Source: Doryteuthis pealeii
Lineage: Eukaryota > Mollusca > Cephalopoda > Myopsida > Loliginidae
NCBI GenBank assembly: GCA_023376005.1
Contig: CM042141.1
Span: 90,043,671 to 90,107,670, forward strand
DNA: 64,000 bases
Direction: 5' to 3'
The translations under genes and the position numbers were made by a program. This document shows positions 56,275-64,000 of the stretch, piece by piece (position 1 is the first letter of the stretch; each line of letters starts with the position of its first letter). The notes beneath the pieces are model-generated. The model was given only the letters and a program-made list of their open reading frames with translations. It was not told the DNA's origin and did no database searches.

Positions 56275-56300
56275 TAAATACGACATAACAAAATACTTAC
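55132..56300. other. Intron with a hammerhead-like relic and (TA)n(TG)n
   Basis: The part 55800-55895 repeats (inverted) a block near 35450-35515. A hammerhead-like motif is listed separately. A TA run then a TG run at 56161-56271 ends about 30 bp below the next exon. Confidence 0.5.
55998..56040 (+). ncRNA. Hammerhead-like relic
   Basis: TTGATGA (56003-56009) is followed by a good stem II (GCCT/AGGC), GAAA (56023-56026), a self-complementary stem III TGTACA and cleavage-type TA. Stem I pairs only CA and AG around a mismatch. The first core C is T, which should abolish activity. Confidence 0.45.
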
Positions 56301-56364
56301 GGTCGCAAACGCATGTATGTAATAGAGTTTTTTCGCTTTGATTTCTTCTTGGTTAATTGGCATT
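56301..56364 (-). CDS. Right metalloprotease gene: probable upstream exon
   Basis: 64 bp, acceptor tttttaatcacag and donor ACC/gtaagt. In one frame it reads MPINQEEIKAKKLYYIHAFA + T, which resembles the helix before the M12B core (..IK.YY..F...VN..Y). Its end phase conflicts with the next exon, so the family-like frame needs a one-base correction there. Further 5' exons, including signal peptide and propeptide, were not found. Confidence 0.55.
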
Positions 56365-56459
56365 CTGTGATTAAAAAAAATGAATGAAATTACAAAATTC
56401 AACAATCATCGTAATTTATTTCCTTCCGTGAAAAACTATTTATCAAATGAGAGTAACGG

Positions 56460-56703
56460 GACCGGGTTAGCTCAGTCGGTAGAGCGTTCGGCTAGAATCC
56501 ACAAGGTTCTTAGTTCGATACTGGCCCTCGCCAACTCAGCGTATGAGTAGCACAAGGATCTGTGCGGTAAAGTAAGGATCTGATGGTAGTTGTGGCGCCC
56601 CACCTCAGATGTAAAAACAATCTCCTTGGTCTAGCGCTAGTGAAAAGGGGATAGACTCCCTCGCTGATTGACTGATACCGACTTTAGGCCACCCCGACGA
56701 CTT
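56460..56703 (+). mobile_element. SINE A copy, full length
   Basis: The head ccgggttagctcagtcggta, B box gttcgatactgg, and the end of the body aggccaccccgacgac. Confidence 0.88.
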
Positions 56704-57232
56704 TACTTATTTCTCTTGGTATTGAACCAGGGACTTGTACTGCTTTGTCCTCTTGGCTTTTTTCTTAATAGATCACTAATTAGGGTGATTCAATAAATAG
56801 GGAGAATTTATCAATCTATGAGGGGGATTCAATAAATGAGAAGAAACGTAACTAGTCTGCCTTCATCTATGTTCCTTTACTCCCCCACAACTCTTTTTAG
56901 ACTCATCCTCTGTCCGTCCACACACCTCTCCCCTCTAAAGAACTATCCCTGTCCATCAAGGTCACAGACCCCTAAGACTCATAAGTCAAAACTTTCCTCG
57001 CAACAAAAGACGATTCTTAAGTCACCTGACATCCACGACATCGAATTGGCGGTCTCTTCAAGACTTTGTATTACCTTCGAATTCATTGCACGGCCCAGAC
57101 GTGTATTCGCGACTCTTGAAAAAAATATTCCCATAATCTTTTTTTTACCTTGAGGCTATCGGAGAACATTAAAAATTAAAATTAGTGAAATAGACCGCTA
57201 ATTAGGACTGAGACTATTCTAGTAAAAACCAC
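56704..57232. other. No gene supported
   Basis: A 105-codon plus-strand ORF (56836-57153) is Ser/Pro-rich without recognised domains. Around 57190 a single diverged satellite unit (ctaattaggactgagactat) appears. Confidence 0.4.
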
Positions 57233-57305
57233 CCCAAGCGAAGTTTAACAGGTTTGAATTCAGAATCTTCCTTCTCCTAGACTGGTTGCCAAACCAAGGT
57301 TTGAT
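57233..57305 (-). mobile_element. SINE B fragment
   Basis: Plus-strand aagcgaagtttaacaggttt and ttctcctagactggttgcc match the complement of the SINE B 3' half. Confidence 0.65.
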
Positions 57306-57334
57306 ATGTACTCAATGCATGAACTGTCAATAGT

Positions 57335-58680
57335 AGTGAAATAGATCACTAATTTGGACTGAGCCTATTCTAGTAGTGACCAAGGGCTCTTTAGCCCAGT
57401 GAAATAGATCACTAATTTGGACTGAGCCTATTCTAGTAGTGACCAAGAGCTCTTTAGCCCAGTGAAATAGATCACTAATTTGGACTGAGCCTATTCTAGT
57501 AGTGACCAAGGGCTCTTTAGCCCAGTGAAATAGATCACTAATTTGGGCTGAGCCTATTCTAGTAGTGACCAAGTGGAATAGATCACTAATTTGGACTGAG
57601 CCTATTCTAGTAGTGACCAAGGGCTCTTAGCCCAGTGAAATAGATCACTAATTTGGGCTGAGCCTATTCTAGTAGTGACCAAGTGGAATAGATCACTAAT
57701 TTGGACTGAGCCTATTCTAGTAGTGACCAAGGGCTCTTTAGCCCAGTGAAATAGATCACTAATTTTGAGCCCCAGTGAAATAGATCACTAATTTGGACTG
57801 AGCCAATTCTAGTAGTGACCAAGAGCTCTTTAGCCCAGTGAAATAGATCACTAATTTGACTGAGCCAATTCTAGTAGTTCTTAGCCCATGACTAAGACTG
57901 ACCAAGGGCTCTTTAGCCCAGTGAAATAGATCACTAATTGGACTGAACCTATCTAGTAGTGACCAAGGCTTTTTAGCCAGTGAAATAGATCACTAATTTG
58001 GACTGAGCCAATTCTAGTAGTGACCATTTACCCGGACTAGCCATTCTAGTAGTGACCAAGGGCTCTTTACCCCAGTGAAATAGATCACTAATTTGGACTG
58101 AGCCTATTCTAGTAGTGACCAAGAGCTCTTTAGCCCAGTGAATAGATCACTAATTTGGACTGAGCCTATTCTAGTAGTGACCAAGGGCTCTTAGCCCAGT
58201 GAAATAATCATAATTTACCTATTCTAGTAGTGACCATCCTAATTTGGACTGAGCCAATTCTAGTAGTGACCAGGGCTCTTTAGCCCAGTGAAATAGATCA
58301 CTAATTTGGACTGACCAATTCTCAAGTAGTGACCAAGATCTTTAGCCCAGTGAAATAGATCACTAATTTGGACTGAGCCAATTCTAGTAGTGACCAAGGG
58401 CTCTTTAGCCCAGTGAATAGATCACTAATTGGACTGAGCCTATTCTAGTAGTGACCAAGAGTAGCCCAGAAATAGATCACTAATTGGACTGAGCCAATTC
58501 TAGTAGTGACCAGGCTCTTTAGCCCAGTGAAATAGATCACCTAATTTGGACTGAGCCTATTCTAGTAGTGACCAAGGCTCTTTAGCCCAGTAAATAGATC
58601 ACTAATTTGGACTGAGCCTATTCTAGTATGCCAAAGAGCCTTTAGCCCAGTGAAATAGATCACTAATTGGACTGAGCCTA
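57335..58680 (+). repeat. 63-bp satellite array
   Basis: The unit agtgaaatagatcactaatt, tggactgagcctattctagt, agtgaccaagggctctttag, ccc is repeated about 20 times (starts at 57398 and 57461 give exactly 63). Some units are truncated at 'accaag'. Beyond about 57780 most units carry single-base losses. The repeated VTTRIGSVQISDLFH ORF is an artefact of the array. Confidence 0.92.
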
Positions 58681-58696
58681 ATTCTTTCCTCTCTTG

Positions 58697-58697
58697 N
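58697..58697. other. Ambiguous base N
   Basis: The only N in the window, at the junction between the satellite and the terminal palindrome. Confidence 0.95.
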
Positions 58698-58744
58698 TTT
58701 ATACGTATATATATCTAATCTTGTCTGGTTAACTTATATATATA

Positions 58745-61510
58745 TATGGTTTAGACCTCAGAAATCAATATTGAGCTAAAATAATCCAGGAACCCTTCAC
58801 TTACACTATCCCACTGCCCTTTCCATCAAATATATTTAAAAACACTCAGTGGGGTCAAAGGAGTCTCACCATTCCAGTTTCATCAAGAATTGGTTCATTA
58901 GTAAGGAAGTCTGTAGCATAGAATGAATCCCTTCATGTATTTCTTTTTTCCAAAGGTTCGTTGGATGGCATTTTTTATTTGATTTCCTGTATGAATACTG
59001 ATCCATATTTCAGTTAATAATATTCCGGGCACCTTCAGGATCGGGATAGAGGGCTCTTAACGCCCCCACCCGTCAGATAGTGCAGGGAGATTTTTGCCGA
59101 GGTGGAGCGGCCAACACTTACCGTCAGGGCTCGCGCCACTTTACCGCTTCAGATCAATTAAACCTATATCTGTGCTACTCATAGGCTAGTTGGGCGGAGA
59201 ACTAGGATCTTAACTCAGAACCTTTGCGATTTCAAAAGGGGTGATCTACAACATGAGCTAACCCGTGTGGTATGTGCGAAAAAGTGATGAATAAAGTGAA
59301 AAATAAGAATTGATATTTGAAAATAAACCTGTCGATGTTAAAAGGTTTCGATTGTTATATAATTTTATATAAAATATTTAATGAAAATATAAAATATATT
59401 AAATATTTATATTTTTATAAAATATATTCATAGATATATTTTATATATAAAAATATTTTAATATTTTATAATATAAATATTTTTATATAAAATATTTTAT
59501 ATTAAAATATATATCTATTGAAAAACATTCAGCCAAGTCACCCACCCACTTTAATTTTTTTGGTATTTTGTCAAGTGGATTTCTGATTTTTTCAACTAAG
59601 GGCAAGATCAACATTCCAAATGTGGCACTGCATTTATGAACAATTTAAAAAAAATTATTATTCGCATCTACTGAACATCATTTGTACAAAGAGATAGTTT
59701 AGTTTTGCTCAGAAAAGAAATCGAAAAAAATTGGAGGGGGGTGGGGGGTGAAAATGTTACTTTTTTCTTGATGATTTGACATGGAATTACGCCATATATG
59801 AATCTGTATCTCTCGGTGGCAAGGTATTTGTGTTTTTAGGTTTTAAAAGGTGGGCTGTAGTTTATTCCTTGGTGTGTTGTTGTGTTTAGGGTTTGCTTTT
59901 AATCCCATCTTTATTTGGTGGTCGGCACTGAAAGGAAGGAAAGCGAAAAGGAATGAAAGGAAAGAGACAAAGAAAAAGGTGGGTTTATGACATTAGGCTT
60001 TATTCAGCGCGTCATAGCCAACCGTACGTGTCCAAGGGAATATCTCCCTGGTTAGTAGAAGTGGTCCTAGACACAGTTAAAGCCCTACATCAGAACGGCC
60101 GCGGAGATTCTCTTTTGGGGGTCCTTTTCCCCGCACATGCACGGAGGTCTTCCGGTGAAGGCTGCAATTGGGAGTTTGTTATTTTGTTATTTATTTGTTA
60201 ATTTTAATTTCATTTTAATCGCCCAATCTGCCATCATTTTCTAGGTACGATGAAATTTCCTCTTTTGGAGTTGATATTTATATTCAATACATTGTCAATT
60301 CTTGTTTCTGTTGTAGTTTGAAAGCATTTAAAAAATGCGGCTACAATGTGCATTGAGGTCTATGGTGTGATACTGGCCATTAATCGCTGTAATTCATTTC
60401 TTCCTGCTTACAAGAGTACTTGTGGAAAGCAAAAAGGTAGCGTTATTCATATCACCTTTTAAACTTTTCAACGCTACTTTAAACCGCGATCAAGCGGTTC
60501 TACTAATCAGGAACCATTTATACGGCATATCTTGACCCAAGCAAGAACAAAGATGATGGTGCCAGTTCAAATTATAGTTGAGGCTGAAATGCTCAGATTT
60601 ACAATAATAATAGAACTTTGAATAGAATGAGTTCTGAGTTGAATAGATAATGAATTTTTGAAAAATTATCCGCAATCATAAAGGTGTAAGAAATAAGATG
60701 GGTGGTTCTTATAATAGCGTAGAAGACTCATAGTGTCTTAGAAACGAATTACAGGATTAGGTTACAAAGTAGAAGTTAGACGGCTTTAAGTTGGGACCCA
60801 TAACTTTTGCAGGGGACTCATTCAAAGCAATATGTGCGTCCCAAGACGCACTAAAATCAAAAATTATCAGCATCCTGGAAGGGGATAACTGATGTTTTAA
60901 AAAGACGTGTTAAAAATTCTGACATAAGTAAGAAATGGAAATAAATCAAATGAGAGTAAAATAAGTATAAAATTTTCATATGAGTGAGTTACAGGGTGCG
61001 TAATCAAAACAGCGTAGTAAAAATAAGCAACACATACAAAGACACGCGCTGAAAAAATAGTTGTATGAATGTTATTTCAAAAGTGAAAATCCGGATATTT
61101 TGAAAAGTAAAAGGGGAAAAAGCTCCATTTGTAATGTAATGAGCTAGAAACTAAGTCTTCCTTTATGTGCAAAAAATCTCGGAAGATGTCGGCGCAATTG
61201 CGCATTTTTAATCATAGATTTTTAAGATACAATTAAATAGATCTTTATTAATGATAAAATATTGTGTACAACATACCTTATGACGTTTAAAATCTCACTT
61301 TTAGATTTTAAAATTTTGAATAAGAATAGAGCGCAGTTGATTAAGAGAACCTTTTTTGAATTAATTCAAGACAAATTATTGTTTTTAAAAAACTACGAAA
61401 AAAGAAAACATGGCAACAAAAATTATTTTTTTGATTTTTAAGAAAAAATAACATTTACATTTTCAAATAAAATTTTCGAAGTGTTGAAATCATTCCTATT
61501 TTTTTTTTTT
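58745..61510 (-). repeat. Left half of terminal palindrome (copy of 33.6-39.35 kb)
   Basis: In reverse complement it follows 33600-39350 without that locus's insertions at 34352-35455, 36103-37210 and 38036-39015. It contains SINE A variant (59083-59275), Repeat R (59915-60215) and a damaged Cys-rich exon. It mirrors 61511-64000 with frequent one-base indels. Confidence 0.75.
60317..60436 (+). pseudogene. Extra copy of the metalloprotease Cys-rich exon (broken)
   Basis: Acceptor ctgttgtag is present. The second half is readable as RCNSFLPAYKSTCGK, but the first half is out of frame (one or two indels) and the donor is gtagcg. It is the counterpart of 62563-62673 and of the intact 35743-35856. 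Confidence 0.65.
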
Positions 61511-64000
61511 ATTTATTTATTTTTGTTTTATCTGTCTTCCTGGAAATGTAAAAAATAGGAAGATTTCAAATGAAATATTTTATTTGAAAAATGTAAATGT
61601 ATTTTCTTAAAAATCAAAAATAATTTTTGTGCATGTTTTCTTTTTTCGTAGTTTTAAAACAATAATTGTCTTTGAATTAAATCAAAAAAGGTTTTTCTCT
61701 TATTCAACTGGTCTATTCTTATTCATTTTAAAATCTAAAAGTGAATTTTAAACGTCTATAAGGTGGTATGTTGTACACAATATTTTTATCATTAATAAAG
61801 ATCTATTTAATTTATCTAAAATCTATGATTAAAAATGCGCAATTTTTGCGCGACATCTTCCGAGATTTTTGTACATTTAAAAGGAAGATAGTCTAGTCTT
61901 AATTACAAATGAGTTTTCCCCTTTTTACTTCAAAATATCCGGATTTCACTTTGAAAACATCATCAACTATTTTTTCAGCGCGTGTCTTTGTATGTGTTGC
62001 TATTTTTTACTTACGCTGTTTGATTACGCACTGTAACTCACTCATATGAAATTTTATACTTATTTACTCTCATTGATTTTTTCCATTTCTTACTGATGTC
62101 AGAATTTTTAAACGTCTTTAAAACATCAGTTATCCCCTTTCAGTGATGCTGATGATTTTTGTTTAGTGCGTCTTGGGACGCACATATTTGCTTTGAATGA
62201 GTCCCCTGGAAAAGTTATGGGTCCCAACTAAAGCCGTCTAACTTCTACTTTGTAACCTATCCTGTGTAATTCGTTTCTAAGACACTATGAGTCTTCTAAC
62301 GTATTATAAGAACCACCCATCTTATTCTTAACACCTTTATGATGGATAATTCAAAATTCATTATCTATTCAACTCAGAACTCATTCTATTCAAAGTTCTA
62401 TTATTATTGTAATCTGAGCATTTCAGCTCAACTATAATGAACTGACCATCAGTCTTTGTTCTTTGCTTGGGTATGATATGCGTAGAAATGGTTTCTGATA
62501 GTAGAACCGCTGTGATGCGTTTAAAGTAGGTGAAAAGTTAAAAGTAATATGAATATACGTACCTTTTGTTTCCACAAGTACTCTTGTAAGCAGGAAGAAA
62601 TGAATTACAGCGATAATGGCAGTATCACACCATAGACTCAAGCACATTGTAGCGATTTTTAAAATGCTTCAAACTACAACAGAAACAAGAATTGACAATG
62701 TATGAATATAATATCAACATCAAAAGAGGAAATTTCAATCGTCCTGAAAATGATTGGAGATATGTGGGGATTAAAATGAAATTAAAATAACAAATATAAT
62801 AACAAAAATAACAAACTCCCATGAGCCTTCACGGCAAAGACCCTCCGTGCATGTGCGGGAAAAGGACCCCAAGAGAATCTCCCGGCCGTTCTGATGTAGG
62901 GCTTAACTGTGTCTAGACACTTCTACTAACCAGGGAGATATTCCCTTGACACGTGGTGGCTATGACCGGTGAATAAAACCTAAGTCATAAACCCACCTTT
63001 TATCTTTGTCTCTTCCTTTTCATTCCTTTTCGTTCCTTCCTTTTCAGGCGACCACCAAATAAGATGGGATTAAAAGCAAACCCTAAACACACACACACAC
63101 CAAGAATAACTACAGCCACCTTTTAAACCTAAAACACAAATACCTTGCCACCCGAGAGATACAGATTTCATATATGGGTAATTCCATGTCAAATCATCAA
63201 GAAAAAGTAACATTTTCACCCCCCACCCCCTTCATTTTTTCTGATTTTCTTTCTGAGCAAAAACAAACTATCTCTTTTGTACAAATGATGTTCAGTAGAT
63301 GCGAAATAATAATTTTTTTTAAATTGTCATAAATGCAGTGCCAATTGGAATGTTGATCTTGCTATGAAAAAATCAGAAATCACTTGACAAATTACCAAAA
63401 AAATTAAAGTGGGTGGGTGACTTGGCCTGAATGTTTTCATATAATATATATTTATATAAAATATTTATATAAAATATTTATATAAAATATAAAATATTTT
63501 TTATATAAATTTATCTATGAATATATTTATAAAATATAAAATATTTAATATATTTTATATTTCATAAATATTTTATATAAAATAATAACAATCGAAACCT
63601 TTTAACATCGACAGTTTATTTTTCAAATATCAATTTCTTATTTTTCACTTTTATTCATCACTTTTTCGCACATACACACCGGGTTAGCTCTGTTGGTAGA
63701 TCACTCGCCTTGAAATCCAAGGTTCTGAGTTCGATCCTAGTCTCCGCCAACTTAGCCTATGAGTAGCACAGATTGGTTAATCTGATCTGAGCGGTAAAGT
63801 GGGGAGCTGAGGTAAGTGTGGCGCTCCACCTCGGCAAAAAATCTCCCTGCACTATCTGACGGTGGGGGCGTAAGAGCCCTCTATCCCGATCCTGAAGGTC
63901 CCGGAATATTTTAACTGAAAATGGATCAGTAATTCATACAGAAATCAAATAAAAAATGCCATCCAACCGAACCTTTAGGAAAAGAAATACATAGAAGGGA
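61511..64000 (+). repeat. Right half of terminal palindrome (copy of 33.6-39.2 kb)
   Basis: Same orientation as 33600-39220, again lacking the three insertions. It includes Repeat R (62755-63050) and a SINE A variant with complete tRNA head (63676-63860). The T-rich axis is near 61500-61520. The window ends inside this block. Confidence 0.75.
62563..62673 (-). pseudogene. Extra copy of the metalloprotease Cys-rich exon (broken)
   Basis: Acceptor ctgttgtag and donor AAAAG/gtacgt are intact. The exon is 111 bp instead of 114 and has stops early on. Its last part gives CNSFLPAYKSTCGN. Confidence 0.65.

Noticed and set aside
56836..57153. 105-codon ORF as a 5' exon of the right gene
   Set aside because: It is on the opposite strand to the gene and has no recognised domain.
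57327..57620. 97-codon ORF with VTTRIGSVQISDLFH repeats
   Set aside because: The 63-bp unit is a multiple of three, so any open frame repeats; it is the satellite.

Overview
This is a eukaryotic, intron- and transposon-dominated AT-rich window. No prokaryotic operon, rRNA, true tRNA gene or CRISPR array was seen. The repeats (tRNA- and 5S-rRNA-derived SINEs whose 3' tail reads like 'ggttgatatgccgttaaac', LINEs with restriction-like endonuclease tails, Tc1/mariner and Helitron remnants, very many (TA)n, (CT)n and (ATT)n microsatellites) and the host gene family point to a lophotrochozoan, probably a mollusc. That assignment is inference.

The only host genes I can support are two copies of one secreted or membrane-anchored M12B zinc metalloprotease (ADAM/ADAMTS-like). 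They lie tail to tail. The left copy is on the + strand, with five exons seen (809-926, 2520-2633, 4133-4184, 8371-8538, 12263-12435). Its disintegrin-like, Cys-rich and C-terminal parts are intact and end in a hydrophobic tail, while its protease exons must lie left of the window. The right copy is on the - strand, with eleven exons from 56364 down to 29183. It includes the zinc site HEIGH + SLGCNHD, split by an intron between 49619 and 44527. Splice phases agree at nine of its ten junctions. The exception is 56301-56364 to 55059-55131. The last two right-copy exons carry 1-base frameshifts, so this copy looks decayed at its 3' end.

The two genes ride on one very large imperfect palindrome: left arm about 70-20970, spacer 20971-24354, right arm 24355-43665. 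Because the arms are paralogous, one arm often shows the empty site of an insertion in the other. This identifies a 437-bp Helitron (40791-41227), a CACTA-like DNA transposon (42013-43559), a solo LTR (31195-31495) and others, and shows which insertions predate the duplication (for example the LINE tail next to both stop codons).

Other notable pieces are: a tandem pair of hammerhead ribozymes 309 nt apart (1199-1560), one with a complete core; a miniature LTR element with PBS and PPT (4712-5452) and a related solo LTR (17687-17795); a 5S-rRNA-derived SINE; Tc1 and mariner transposase remains; three or more LINE families; and a 63-bp satellite (57335-58680).

From about 57.8 kb to the end the sequence quality seems to drop (single-base indels, one N at 58697). 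The segment 58745-64000 is a near-mirror palindrome about 61.51 kb that copies 33.6-39.3 kb, and may be an assembly fold-back.
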